Shown: positions 31,256 to 42,300 of the stretch, one piece after another
Layout: each line of letters opens with the position of its first letter
Numbering within the stretch: the stretch's first letter is position 1
Assembly: GCA_900466575.1 (NCBI GenBank)
Contig: UBMP01000008.1
Span: 124,001-188,000 of the forward strand
Source of the DNA: Hyphomicrobiales bacterium
GTDB taxonomy: Bacteria; Pseudomonadota; Alphaproteobacteria; Rhizobiales; Rhizobiaceae
Direction: 5' to 3'
DNA: 64,000 nt
Notes under the pieces: model-generated
The model's input: only the letters and a program-made list of their open reading frames with translations
The model's database searches: none
What the model was told of the DNA's origin: nothing
Translations under genes and position numbers: made by a program

Positions 31256-31579
31256 TTATGCGCGGCCGGTTGGCGCTCCATCAGCAAACAGCGCCTTGCC
31301 GTTCTGGCTGATGATCTGCTCGGCCTTGCGGAACGTCACCTCGACGACATCGTCCTCGGTGGTGAAGAGATCGGCGCGGACGAATTCGCGCGTCAGGATC
31401 AGACCGTCCTGATCCTTCTCGATCCGGCCGGCGAGACGGTATTGCGCGCCTTCACGCTGCGGGGTGGCAAAGACGCGGAGCCCCGCGATCTCGCGCATAT
31501 GTTCCTTCGCTGCGCCTTTGGCCTCACCGGACGGTGAACCACCGCCGAAGACCGAGGCGATTTTGGAGAAGAGGCTCAT
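31256..31579 (-). CDS. HlyU-family protein
   Basis: A 107-residue protein resembling the alphaproteobacterial HlyU family (PF10115 type). The recognisable core is GAQYRLAGRIEKDQDG followed by EFVRADLFTTEDDVVE and RKAEQIISQNG. The N-terminus SLFSKIASVFGGG is a short amphipathic helix plus Gly-rich turn, as in homologues. The second ATG (MSLF) is chosen because GGGA lies nine bases before it, while the first ATG abuts the same purines. The family name comes from a Vibrio haemolysin activator, and a regulatory role in this organism is not shown. It ends the lipA-side gene series. Confidence 0.75.
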   Translation of the reverse strand: MSLFSKIASVFGGGSPSGEAKGAAKEHMREIAGLRVFATPQREGAQYRLAGRIEKDQDGLILTREFVRADLFTTEDDVVEVTFRKAEQIISQNGKALFADGAPTGRA

Positions 31580-31606
31580 GTGCATTCCCTTTTGTTCACG
31601 CGGCCG

Positions 31607-32062
31607 TCAGGCAGGCGTGGCGTAAATCTTTGTGGCCCGCGCCTCGAAGGCTTCGGAAAACATGCGGAAAGCCCGATCGAACATGGAGCCCATGACCGCG
31701 CCCAAGATACGGCTTTTGAATTCGTAGTCGATGAAGAAATGGACCTCGCAACCGCCATCCGGCATTTCATTGAAACGCCAGCGGTTGTCGAGGTAGCGAA
31801 ACGGCCCATCGAGATACTTCACATCGATGGCGCGCTCGGCAGGGTTCAGAAGAACCTGTGTCGTAAACGTCTCGCGGATCGCCTTGTAGCCCACGGTCAT
31901 GTCCGCCACCAGCAACGCCTTGCCATCGCGCTCCTTGCGGCTGCGGATGACAAGCCCTTCGCAGAGCGGCAGGAATTCCGGATATTTCTCAACATCCGCA
32001 ACCAGCGCGAACATCTGGTCGGGCGATTGGGGAACGGGGCGGCGGGTTTCGAACTGGGGCAT
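31607..32062 (-). CDS. COQ10/RatA-like START-domain protein
   Basis: A 151-residue protein of the polyketide cyclase/START fold. Its start, PQFETRRPVPQSPDQMFALV, and the segment VEKYPEFLPLCEGLVIRSR are typical of the COQ10 family, which binds ubiquinone and supports electron transfer. Bacterial members are often named RatA toxins after one E. coli report, but nothing here suggests a toxin-antitoxin pair. The ATG at codon 4 of the open frame is used; the earlier start would be a TTG. It lies between lipA and the HlyU-like gene. Confidence 0.82.
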   Translation of the reverse strand: MPQFETRRPVPQSPDQMFALVADVEKYPEFLPLCEGLVIRSRKERDGKALLVADMTVGYKAIRETFTTQVLLNPAERAIDVKYLDGPFRYLDNRWRFNEMPDGGCEVHFFIDYEFKSRILGAVMGSMFDRAFRMFSEAFEARATKIYATPA

Positions 32063-32174
32063 GATTTTCAATTAGACAGAGAACGTCGCGAGTTCAAGCG
32101 AGGAGCCATGGAACGGCACCTTTCTGCTCGCACAGGTCAATCATCGACGCGAAAACTCACTTCGCCAATGCGCC

Positions 32175-33143
32175 CTATTCCGCCGCCTGCAGCTTCCGCT
32201 CGCGTGCCGCCCTCAACCGCGCGAAATCATCGCCCGCATGGTGCGACGAGCGTGTCAGCGGGGACGACGCGACCATGAGGAAGCCCTTGGCGTAGGCAAT
32301 CGTCTCGTAGGTCTTGAAGTCTTCCGGCGTGACGAATTCGACGACGCGGTGATGCTTGCGGGTCGGCTGGAGATACTGGCCGATCGTGATGAAATCGACG
32401 TCGGCCGAGCGCAGGTCGTCCATCAGCTGCTGGACTTCGTTGCGGTTTTCGCCAAGGCCGACCATGATGCCGGACTTGGTGAACATCGTCGGGTCGAGTT
32501 CCTTGACCCGCTGCAAGAGCCGGATCGAGTGGAAGTAGCGCGCGCCGGGACGGACCGTCAGGTAGTTCGACGGCACGGTTTCCAGATTGTGGTTGAAGAC
32601 GTCGGGCTTGGCGGCCACGACGCGCTCCAGCGCACCGGGCTTGCGCAGGAAGTCCGGTGTCAGGATTTCGATGGTGGTTTCGGGCGAGGCTTCGCGGATC
32701 GCCCAGATCACTTTCTCGAAATGTTCGGCACCGCCGTCTTCCAGATCGTCACGGTCCACCGAGGTGATGACGACGTGGCTGAGGCCCATCTGCTTGACGG
32801 CCTTGGCGACGTTGGCCGGCTCTTCCATATCGAGCGGCAGCGGACGGCCGGTTGCCACGTTGCAGAAGGCGCAGGCGCGGGTGCAGATCTCACCCATGAT
32901 CATGAAGGTCGCGTGCTTCTTGTCCCAGCATTCGCCGATGTTGGGACAACCGGCTTCCTCGCACACGGTCACCAGTTTGTGGGAACGCACGAGCTCGCGC
33001 GTTTCCTGATAGCCCTTCGACACGGGCGCCTTGACGCGGATCCAGTCCGGCTTGCGCAGGATTTCGGTATCCGGCTTGTGCGCCTTTTCCGGGTGGCGGA
33101 CGCGCTTTGCGTCGCCAGCAACGTTGTCGAGAATGGTGACCAT
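32175..33143 (-). CDS. lipA: Lipoyl synthase
   Basis: A 322-residue radical SAM enzyme that inserts two sulfurs into octanoyl groups on E2 and H proteins. The auxiliary-cluster cysteines are C61, C66 and C72 ([12 protein letters not shown]) and the radical SAM cysteines C87, C91 and C94 (CTRACAFC). The [10 protein letters not shown] segment with the C-terminal serine ligand is present. It sits downstream of pdhA-pdhB-pdhC-lpdA, whose lipoyl domains are its substrates. Octanoyltransferase (lipB) is not in the window. Confidence 0.97.
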   Translation of the reverse strand: MVTILDNVAGDAKRVRHPEKAHKPDTEILRKPDWIRVKAPVSKGYQETRELVRSHKLVTVCEEAGCPNIGECWDKKHATFMIMGEICTRACAFCNVATGRPLPLDMEEPANVAKAVKQMGLSHVVITSVDRDDLEDGGAEHFEKVIWAIREASPETTIEILTPDFLRKPGALERVVAAKPDVFNHNLETVPSNYLTVRPGARYFHSIRLLQRVKELDPTMFTKSGIMVGLGENRNEVQQLMDDLRSADVDFITIGQYLQPTRKHHRVVEFVTPEDFKTYETIAYAKGFLMVASSPLTRSSHHAGDDFARLRAARERKLQAAE

Positions 33144-33166
33144 GAGATTTCAGTCCTTTCCGGAAC

Positions 33167-33424
33167 TCAACTCCGGATGAGTTTGACCACGAAGAGCAGA
33201 ATGCAGGCGCCAATGAAGCCGGCGATCAGGTATGCGAGCCAGCCACCGAAGATCACGATGCCGAAGACGCCGAGAACGGCATTGGCAACGACAGCGCCGA
33301 CAATGCCGAGAATGATGTTCATGAAGATGCCGCTCGGCATGTTCATGAACTTGCCGGCGAGCCAGCCTGCGATACCGCCGATGATAATAGCCATCAGCCA
33401 GCCGACTTGGAATGCATCATGCAT
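33167..33424 (-). CDS. GlsB/YeaQ/YmgE-family membrane protein
   Basis: An 85-residue hydrophobic protein with three predicted membrane helices and glycine-rich packing motifs (MAIIIGGIAGWLAGKFM, MNIILGIVGAVVANAVL). This pattern matches the transglycosylase-associated/GlsB family, linked to general stress in several bacteria; molecular function is unknown. The ATG giving MHDAFQVGW is chosen, with GAGAGA purines upstream; the frame extends 8 codons further. It lies 23 bases upstream of lipA. Confidence 0.85.
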   Translation of the reverse strand: MHDAFQVGWLMAIIIGGIAGWLAGKFMNMPSGIFMNIILGIVGAVVANAVLGVFGIVIFGGWLAYLIAGFIGACILLFVVKLIRS

Positions 33425-33518
33425 TGTCTCTCTCCGAGTTTGTTCCAACCTGACATATAGGCTGACAGCGCTCTTTCAAGAACCCACTGTCAGCTACGCC
33501 ATTTATTGTTGTAAAACC

Positions 33519-33558
33519 GGGGCCTTGCCAAGCCCCTCGCCGATGTCACCGACGAGGG
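33519..33558 (-). terminator. Two overlapping hairpins after lpdA, possible terminator
   Basis: On the minus strand a 9-bp stem (CCCTCGTCG with CGGCGAGGG) is followed by GGGGCTT/AAGGCCCC, then GGTTTTACAAC. The second hairpin shares bases with the first, so they are mutually exclusive. The T run is short. It may end or attenuate the pdh transcript before the GlsB-type gene and lipA. Confidence 0.55.
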
Positions 33559-33568
33559 ACCCACATTG

Positions 33569-35014
<1,446 letters not shown>

Positions 35015-35059
35015 GGGTTTCCACTCCTCTTTTGTCGAGGCAGCGGAAACCCGCCCGCC

Positions 35060-35320
35060 TCATACGATGGGTTCGACCTGTTCGTGGCCCACCAACATCG
35101 CGTAGATTTCATCTTTCAGCTTCATGCGTTTCTTACGCATGTCCGCCATATGGGCGTCGTCAACGGGTTCAATATCGGTCTCAGCGCGATGAATGGACCG
35201 GTTCACATCGTGATACTCGTTCGAGATCCGATAGAAGTGGCCGTCAATTTCGCGCAGATGGCGAATCTTGGCGGCATATTCCGGAAATTCATCATGCAGT
35301 TCGTGCGGTGTGTTCGACAT
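35060..35320 (-). CDS. YdcH/DUF465-family small protein
   Basis: An 86-residue charged, largely alpha-helical protein. HLREIDGHFYRISNEYHDVN and the C-terminal KKRMKLKDEIYAML match the YdcH (DUF465) family, which forms short helical hairpins. No biochemical function is established. It lies between the SGNH esterase gene and lpdA in the pdh series, 45 bases before lpdA. It may simply be co-transcribed. Confidence 0.85.
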   Translation of the reverse strand: MSNTPHELHDEFPEYAAKIRHLREIDGHFYRISNEYHDVNRSIHRAETDIEPVDDAHMADMRKKRMKLKDEIYAMLVGHEQVEPIV

Positions 35321-35406
35321 GTCCGGCCCCCTTCAGGAAAACTTTGACACTGTCAGGCTAACCGCAACGCTGCCCCTCACCCTTGACCCTGATCAACTCC
35401 CCTTCA

Positions 35407-36045
35407 TCACATTCCAAGCTGCATGCGGACAATGGGCTCCAGCGCCCTGCCGACGGCTCTCGTGTTTTCCGCGTCCAGATGAACGCCATCGACCGGTGTT
35501 ACGACGGCAACCGAGGCCGCATCGAAGAAGCCGCAGCCCATTTCGTCGGCCATGTCGCGATAGAACGTCGCCATCATTTTCGACTGCTCGATCGCGCCGG
35601 CGAAGGATGCCGCATAATCGCTGTTCGCCGTCTCACGCACGAGCGGCGGCGAGACGATCAGGATTTCCGGCGTTTCGTACTCGAACGGCCAAGCGTGATG
35701 CCGAATGAGCTGCACCAGACGGGCCATCCCCTTCGCGGCACCATGCGCAGTGCCGACGACCGAGGGCTTCAGGTCGTTGGTGCCGAGCATCAGGATCACC
35801 AGATCGATCGGCGCATGCGTGTGAAGCAGCGTCGGCAGGATGCGTGCGCCGTTGCGGTCGCAATCCGCCAACTGATCTTCATAGGCCGTGGTGCGCCCGC
35901 CCAACCCTTCCGGGATCACGCGGACGCCGTGGCCAAGCGCCTTCTGCAGGACCGAGGGCCAGCGGTCTTCATGGGCATGACGGCCCATTCCTTCCGAATC
36001 GTGGCCCCAGGTCAGGCTGTCTCCGTAGGCGAGGATGGTTTTCAT
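35407..36045 (-). CDS. SGNH-hydrolase-type esterase (arylesterase)
   Basis: A 212-residue SGNH/GDSL hydrolase. Block I is AYGDSLTWG with the nucleophile Ser10. The block II glycine region is GLGGRTTAYED, block III is MLGTNDLK and block V is DGVHLD with the catalytic Asp-His pair. It lacks a signal peptide, so it is cytoplasmic. It closely follows pdhC (15 bases). I recall a homologous arylesterase at the same place in Sinorhizobium meliloti, where the protein was crystallised as an acyl esterase. Its physiological substrate, and why it sits in a pyruvate dehydrogenase operon, are unknown. Confidence 0.88.
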   Translation of the reverse strand: MKTILAYGDSLTWGHDSEGMGRHAHEDRWPSVLQKALGHGVRVIPEGLGGRTTAYEDQLADCDRNGARILPTLLHTHAPIDLVILMLGTNDLKPSVVGTAHGAAKGMARLVQLIRHHAWPFEYETPEILIVSPPLVRETANSDYAASFAGAIEQSKMMATFYRDMADEMGCGFFDAASVAVVTPVDGVHLDAENTRAVGRALEPIVRMQLGM

Positions 36046-36060
36046 CCGCCCTCTCCCGGA

Positions 36061-37407
36061 TCAAACCAGCATCGACATCGGGTTTTCGATATAGCTCTTG
36101 AAGGCCGCCAGCAGTTCGGCACCCAGCGCACCATCGACGCAGCGATGGTCGGTGGAGAGCGTCACGGTCATGACCTGGGCGATCACCATTTCGCCGTTCT
36201 TGACGACCACGCGCTGTTCGCCGGCGCCGACTGCGAGAATGGTCGCATGCGGCGGGTTGATGACGGCTGCGAAGTGCTTGACGCCCATCATGCCCATATT
36301 GGACACGGCTGTCGTGCCGCCCTGATATTCCTCGGGCTTGAGCTTCCGTTCCTTGGCGCGCTTGCCATAGTCCTTCATCTCGTTCGAAATGGTGGACAGG
36401 CTCTTCTCTTCGGCGCGGCGGATGATCGGCGTGATCAGGCCACCGGGGATCGAGACGGCGACGCCGACATCGGAATGCTTGTGCTTGACCATGTTCGTAT
36501 CCGTCCAGGACACGTTGGCGTCCGGAACGTCGCGCAGCGCCAGAGCCAGCGCCTTGATGATCATGTCGTTGACCGAGAGCTTATAGGCGGCGCGGTCGTC
36601 CTTGCGCGGAGCGGCATGATTGAGCTGGGCGCGCAGTTCGAGCAGCGCATCGAGTTCGCAATCGACAGTGACGTAGAAATGCGGGACCGTCTGCTTGGAT
36701 TCGACGAGGCGCTTGGCAATCGTCTTGCGCATGCCGTCATGCGGCACGAGTTCGTAGGAACCCGGCTCGAAGAGCTTCAGAACGGCATCTTCCGAGGCCT
36801 GCTTGGCAAGCGGCGCAGCCGAGGCGGCGGCAGCAGGGGCAGCGGCCGGCGCGGCGGCGGCAGGCGCTGCCTTGCCGGTGCCGGAAGAGACAGCCTTCTC
36901 GACGTCGGACTTGACGACACGGCCATGCGGACCGGTGCCGGAAATGGCCGAAATGTCGAGACCGGCTTCCTTCGCCAGACGACGGGCCAGCGGCGAGGAG
37001 AACGGGCGGTTGCCGGCAGGTGCAGACGAGGACACGGCAGCAGCGGGTGCGGCGGCCGGAGCAGCAGCAGGCGCCGGCGTGGCGGCGGGTGCTGCGGGAG
37101 CGGCTTCGGCCTTCGGAGCCGGGGCAGCGGATGCGCCGCCGGCGGCCGCAGCCTTCACGTCTTCGCCGTCAGCAGCGAGGATGGCGATCAGGCTGTTGAC
37201 CTTGACGCCTTCGGTGCCGGCGGGGACGACGATCTTTGCGATCGTGCCTTCATCGACGGCTTCGACTTCCATCGTCGCCTTGTCGGTTTCGATTTCGGCG
37301 ATGACATCGCCGGACTTGATCTTGTCGCCTTCCTTGACCAGCCACTTGGCAAGGTTGCCCTCTTCCATGGTCGGCGAAAGGGCCGGCATCGTGATATTGA
37401 TCGGCAT
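36061..37407 (-). CDS. pdhC: Pyruvate dehydrogenase E2 (dihydrolipoyl acetyltransferase)
   Basis: A 448-residue acetyltransferase forming the core of the complex. Residues 1-80 are a lipoyl domain with the modified lysine in [17 protein letters not shown]. An Ala/Pro-rich linker follows. The peripheral-subunit-binding domain is [19 protein letters not shown]. The catalytic domain ends with [13 protein letters not shown], the active-site HxxxDG. Only one lipoyl domain is present, but E1 beta carries another. The start at [10 protein letters not shown] lies 14 bases after pdhB; the longer frame adds nine residues that include the ribosome binding site. Confidence 0.97.
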   Translation of the reverse strand: MPINITMPALSPTMEEGNLAKWLVKEGDKIKSGDVIAEIETDKATMEVEAVDEGTIAKIVVPAGTEGVKVNSLIAILAADGEDVKAAAAGGASAAPAPKAEAAPAAPAATPAPAAAPAAAPAAAVSSSAPAGNRPFSSPLARRLAKEAGLDISAISGTGPHGRVVKSDVEKAVSSGTGKAAPAAAAPAAAPAAAASAAPLAKQASEDAVLKLFEPGSYELVPHDGMRKTIAKRLVESKQTVPHFYVTVDCELDALLELRAQLNHAAPRKDDRAAYKLSVNDMIIKALALALRDVPDANVSWTDTNMVKHKHSDVGVAVSIPGGLITPIIRRAEEKSLSTISNEMKDYGKRAKERKLKPEEYQGGTTAVSNMGMMGVKHFAAVINPPHATILAVGAGEQRVVVKNGEMVIAQVMTVTLSTDHRCVDGALGAELLAAFKSYIENPMSMLV

Positions 37408-37421
37408 GTCCTCGCCCTCCC

Positions 37422-38840
37422 TTATTTGTAGCAAACGGCCTTCACGGCATCGACGACTTCGCCGACATTCGGCAGAGCCAGCTTTTCAAGGTTGGCCGCA
37501 TACGGCATCGGCACGTCCTTGCCGGCGATCGTGATGACCGGAGCGTCGAGATAGTCGAAGGCTTCGCGGCTGACGCGGTTGGCGATGAAGTCACCGACCG
37601 ATGACTGCGGATAGCCTTCCTCGATGGTGACGAGGCGACCGGTCTTCTTGACGGACTCGATGATCGCCGGAAGGTCCATCGGGCGGATGGTGCGCAGGTC
37701 GATCAGTTCGACGTCGATACCGAGCTTGGTCAGTTCGTCCACGGCCTTGACGGCATAGGTCATGCCGATGCCCCAGGAGACGAGCGTCACGTCATTACCG
37801 ACGCGATGGATGCGAGCCTTGCCGATCGGCAGGACGAAATCGTCCATCTTCGGCACTTCAAACGTCTGTCCGTAGAGGATTTCATTTTCGAGGAAGATGA
37901 TCGGGTTCGGATCGCGGATCGCTGCCTTGAGCAGGCCCTTGAAGTCAGCCGCCGTGTAGGGCTGGATGACCTTGAGGCCCGGAATGTGGCTGTACCAGGC
38001 GGCATAGTCCTGGCTGTGCTGGGCAGCGACGCGTGCAGCTGCACCGTTCGGGCCGCGGAACACGATCGGCGCGCCCATCTGGCCGCCGGACATGTAGAGC
38101 GTCTTGGCAGCAGAGTTGACGATCTGGTCAATCGCCTGCATGGCGAAGTTGAAGGTCATGAATTCGACGATCGGGCGAAGGCCGGCCATGGCAGCGCCGA
38201 CGCCGATACCGGCAAAACCGTGCTCGGTGATCGGCGTGTCGATGACGCGCTTCGGGCCGAATTCCTGCAGGAGGCCCTGGGTCACCTTGTAGGCGCCCTG
38301 ATATTCGGCGACTTCCTCGCCCATGACGAAGACGTCCGGGTTGGCGCGCATCTCTTCGGCCATGGCGTCGCGCAGCGCTTCGCGCACCGTCATCGTCACC
38401 ATTTCGGTGCCGGCGGGAATGGCCGGGTCGGATGCGGCTTCAACCTTCGGAGCGGCCGGAACCTTGGCAGCCGGGGCTTCTTCAGCGGCTTCGCGGGCCT
38501 TGCCGCCGGCATCGCCTGCGGTAGCAGCCGGTGTGTCGGCGTCAGCCTTCGCTTCGGCCTTCGGGGCGGCGGACGAACCAATGTCGGAGGCGCTTTCGCC
38601 ATCCTGCAGCAGCACTGCGATCGGCGCGTTGACCTTCACATTTTCGGTGCCGGCGGCCACAAGCAGCTTGCCGATCACGCCTTCATCGACGGCTTCCACT
38701 TCCATGGTGGCCTTATCGGTTTCGATTTCGGCGATCACGTCGCCGGAGACGACCTTGTCGCCTTCCTTCTTCAGCCACTTAGAGAGCGTGCCTTCCTCCA
38801 TCGTCGGAGACAGTGCAGGCATCAGGATGTCAATCGGCAT
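37422..38840 (-). CDS. pdhB: Pyruvate dehydrogenase E1 subunit beta with lipoyl domain
   Basis: A 472-residue transketolase-like beta subunit of E1. Unusually for E1 in general but known in alphaproteobacteria, residues 1-80 are a complete lipoyl domain ([17 protein letters not shown] again). It is joined by an Ala/Lys/Pro-rich linker to the E1 beta domain that starts near [14 protein letters not shown]. The ATG giving [12 protein letters not shown] is preceded by GTGAGGACC, so the GTG three codons earlier is probably part of the ribosome binding site. It follows pdhA after a 117-base gap containing an inverted repeat. Confidence 0.97.
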   Translation of the reverse strand: MPIDILMPALSPTMEEGTLSKWLKKEGDKVVSGDVIAEIETDKATMEVEAVDEGVIGKLLVAAGTENVKVNAPIAVLLQDGESASDIGSSAAPKAEAKADADTPAATAGDAGGKAREAAEEAPAAKVPAAPKVEAASDPAIPAGTEMVTMTVREALRDAMAEEMRANPDVFVMGEEVAEYQGAYKVTQGLLQEFGPKRVIDTPITEHGFAGIGVGAAMAGLRPIVEFMTFNFAMQAIDQIVNSAAKTLYMSGGQMGAPIVFRGPNGAAARVAAQHSQDYAAWYSHIPGLKVIQPYTAADFKGLLKAAIRDPNPIIFLENEILYGQTFEVPKMDDFVLPIGKARIHRVGNDVTLVSWGIGMTYAVKAVDELTKLGIDVELIDLRTIRPMDLPAIIESVKKTGRLVTIEEGYPQSSVGDFIANRVSREAFDYLDAPVITIAGKDVPMPYAANLEKLALPNVGEVVDAVKAVCYK

Positions 38841-38923
38841 GGTCCTCACCCAATTCGTTTCAGGCGCTCGGCCTTAAAAATTCTTGATCAGCGCCAGCGT
38901 ATCGCGGCGCGCGGCATGCGATA

Positions 38924-38951
38924 GTCCCGCCCTCACTCCCGAAGGCGGGAC
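38924..38951 (-). other. Intercistronic inverted repeat between pdhA and pdhB
   Basis: GTCCCGCC (38924-38931) and GGCGGGAC (38944-38951) are perfect arms around a 12-base loop and lie 6 bases after the pdhA stop. There is no T tract on the minus strand, so it is more likely to stabilise or process the pdhA message than to terminate transcription. Confidence 0.5.
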
Positions 38952-38957
38952 CCGCTG

Positions 38958-39989
38958 TCACAGCAGGATATCGGTGTAGAGTTCCGATACGGCCGGCTCG
39001 GGATTGGCCTGGGCGAAATCGGCGGCGTCGGCCACGATCTCGCGGACTTCCTTGTCGATGTCCTTGAGCGAATCTTCCGTGGCCCAGCCCTTCTCGATCA
39101 GGCGTGCCTTGACCTGTTCGATCGGGTCATGCTCGGAGCGCATCTTCTGCACTTCGTCCTTAGAGCGATACTTCGCCGGGTCGGACATGGAGTGACCGCG
39201 ATAGCGATAGGTCTGCATCTCGAGGATGATGGGGCCGTTGCCGGAGCGGCAATGCTCGACCGCATAGTCGGCCGCAGCCTTGACGGCGCGGACGTCCATG
39301 CCGTCGACCTTCATGCCGGGAATGCCGATGGAGGCACCGCGCTGCGAGAAGTCCGTCTGCGACGAGGCGCGGTTGACGGCCGTGCCCATGGCGTAGCGAT
39401 TGTTCTCGATGATGTAGATCACCGGCAGCTTCCAGAGAGCCGCCATGTTGAAGCTCTCGTAAACCTGGCCCTGGTTGGCCGCGCCGTCGCCGAAATAGGC
39501 GAGCGAAACGTTGTCATTGCCACGATAGTGGTTGGCAAAGCCGAGCCCGGTGCCGAGCGAGACCTGTGCACCGACGATGCCGTGGCCGCCGTAGAAGTTC
39601 TTTTCCTTGGAGAACATGTGCATCGAGCCGCCCTTCCCCTTGGAAAGACCGCCCTCGCGACCGGTGAGTTCAGCCATGACGCCGCGGGCGCTCATGCCGC
39701 AGGCCAGCATGTGACCGTGATCGCGGTAACCGGTGATGACCTGGTCGCCGTCCTTCAGCGCCATCTGCATACCGACAACGACAGCTTCCTGGCCGATATA
39801 GAGGTGACAGAAACCGCCGATGAAGCCCATGCCGTAAAGCTGGCCGGCCTTCTCTTCGAAGCGGCGGATGAGCAGCATCTCGCGATATGCGTTCAGCTCC
39901 TGCTCTTTGTTGAATTCGGAAATCTTTTCCGCAGCGTCGGACTTGGCGGACTTGCGGGCAGCAGCAGACGCGGGTTTACGCGGAGCCAT
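38958..39989 (-). CDS. pdhA: Pyruvate dehydrogenase E1 subunit alpha
   Basis: A 343-residue thiamine diphosphate-dependent decarboxylase subunit. The TPP/Mg motif is YFGDGAANQGQVYESFNMAA ending in IENNRYAMGT. The phosphorylation-loop region YRYRGHSMSDPAKYRSKDE is present, as in mitochondrial E1 alpha. The ATG giving MAPRKPASAAAR has a strong GGGGAGG site seven bases upstream; the longer frame is not family-like. The basic, Ala/Lys-rich first 25 residues are typical of rhizobial PdhA. It is the first gene of the pdh operon, 158 bases after the ftsB-like gene. Confidence 0.97.
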   Translation of the reverse strand: MAPRKPASAAARKSAKSDAAEKISEFNKEQELNAYREMLLIRRFEEKAGQLYGMGFIGGFCHLYIGQEAVVVGMQMALKDGDQVITGYRDHGHMLACGMSARGVMAELTGREGGLSKGKGGSMHMFSKEKNFYGGHGIVGAQVSLGTGLGFANHYRGNDNVSLAYFGDGAANQGQVYESFNMAALWKLPVIYIIENNRYAMGTAVNRASSQTDFSQRGASIGIPGMKVDGMDVRAVKAAADYAVEHCRSGNGPIILEMQTYRYRGHSMSDPAKYRSKDEVQKMRSEHDPIEQVKARLIEKGWATEDSLKDIDKEVREIVADAADFAQANPEPAVSELYTDILL

Positions 39990-40125
39990 GCAGTAACCTC
40001 CCCAGGCTAGATGTTTTTCCTTGGGACACACCATAGGCAAAGTCAGGAAAAACAGCAATGCCCTAAACGCATAGCTAGCATCCGGTATAAATGATTGAAA
40101 TAAAACGGCAAAATTAAATTAATCC

Positions 40126-40149
40126 GATTTCAGTTATATCGCCGAAATC
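40126..40149. promoter_or_regulatory. Inverted repeat upstream of pdhA, possible operator
   Basis: GATTTC (40126-40131) and GAAATC (40144-40149) form inverted arms 12 bases apart; the flanks extend the similarity (CCGATTTCAG and CCGAAATCAG). It lies 137 bases upstream of pdhA in an AT-rich tract and touches the end of the ftsB-like gene. It may be a repressor site for the pdh operon, but the arms are short. Confidence 0.25.
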
Positions 40150-40456
40150 AGTGAAATATAACGATTTCATCCGGACGCGACATGTTGAGCTGCGCGCGCG
40201 CCTCCTCGTCCAGCATGTCCTTCTGTATTGACCCGTCGCTCAGCGCCGAGACCTGCCGCTCGAGGGCCTTTCGCTTGACCTGCAGAACCGCCAGCTTCTG
40301 CTGGCGTTCCGCCTTCTGTTGCAGAAACTTCTCGGTCGCCTTGAGGCCAAACTCGCCGTGGACCGAATGATAGCCGAAATAGGCCAGAAATGCAGCCGTA
40401 ATCGCCGGCAAAACGAAACGGCCGAACCGCCGCTTCCTGTACTGCTTGGTCAACAT
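40148..40456 (-). CDS. FtsB-like septum formation initiator protein
   Basis: A 102-residue single-pass membrane protein of the DivIC/FtsB family, which bridges the divisome and septal peptidoglycan synthesis. A basic N-terminus (LTKQYRKRRFGR) precedes one membrane helix (FVLPAITAAFLAYFGYHSV). A coiled-coil-like heptad region follows (LQQKAERQQKLAVLQVKRKALERQ) and then DMLDEEARAQLNMSRPDEIVI, the conserved family end (shortened here: RPDEIVIF). The ATG giving MLTKQY fits homologues better than the upstream GTG. Placement between eno and pdhA is common in alphaproteobacteria. Confidence 0.88.
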   Translation of the reverse strand: MLTKQYRKRRFGRFVLPAITAAFLAYFGYHSVHGEFGLKATEKFLQQKAERQQKLAVLQVKRKALERQVSALSDGSIQKDMLDEEARAQLNMSRPDEIVIFH

Positions 40457-40546
40457 GTGGGGAACCCGTGACGCGATACTCTTTGCAATCACATTAGAAG
40501 CCAGAGATTAACGCTCTGTTGACCACGTGTCGTCAGGAACAAAAAA

Positions 40547-40570
40547 GGCCGCGGCAGATTTGCCGCGGCC
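40547..40570 (-). terminator. Intrinsic terminator of eno
   Basis: GGCCGCGGCA (40547-40556) and TGCCGCGGCC (40561-40570) form a perfect 10-bp stem with a 4-base loop. Six A residues on the plus strand immediately left make a U6 tract on the minus-strand RNA. It separates eno from the ftsB-like gene. Confidence 0.95.
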
Positions 40571-40597
40571 CCATGATGTCAAACCTTACGAAGCCGA

Positions 40598-42094
<1,497 letters not shown>

Positions 42095-42136
42095 CTAAGG
42101 CCTTTATGGCGCACCCCCAATAAGCGCCGCAGTGAC

Positions 42137-42165
42137 AAGCCGCCAGGTCCCCCACCTGGCGGCTT
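42137..42165. other. Strong 12-bp hairpin upstream of eno
   Basis: AAGCCGCCAGGT (42137-42148) and ACCTGGCGGCTT (42154-42165) are perfect arms with a CCCCC loop. Neither strand has a clear T run directly after it, though CATTCGTTTC follows on the plus strand. No known gene on the plus strand ends here. It could be a second terminator for the LytM lipoprotein gene or the end of an unannotated small RNA. Confidence 0.6.
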
Positions 42166-42230
42166 CATTCGTTTCAAGACAGCATCATCCGCGCACAGCC
42201 ACGATCCTTGGCCCCTGTCCTAAAATGGCA

Positions 42231-42258
42231 AAGGGTCCGGCGTTACCGCCGAACCCTT
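42231..42258 (-). terminator. Probable terminator of the LytM lipoprotein gene
   Basis: AAGGGT-C-CGGCG pairs with CGCCG-A-ACCCTT, an 11-bp stem with one internal mismatch and a TTAC loop, about 43 bases after the stop codon. On the minus strand TTTGCCATTTTAG follows, a weak T tract. Confidence 0.65.
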
Positions 42259-42300
42259 CACGCAATCCCCGATACGCAACACTATCCGGGGAAAGATCGG

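Noticed and set aside
31607-32062. Toxin of a RatA-type toxin-antitoxin pair
   Set aside because: Databases often attach this name, but no antitoxin-like neighbour exists and the sequence fits the COQ10 quinone-binding group better.
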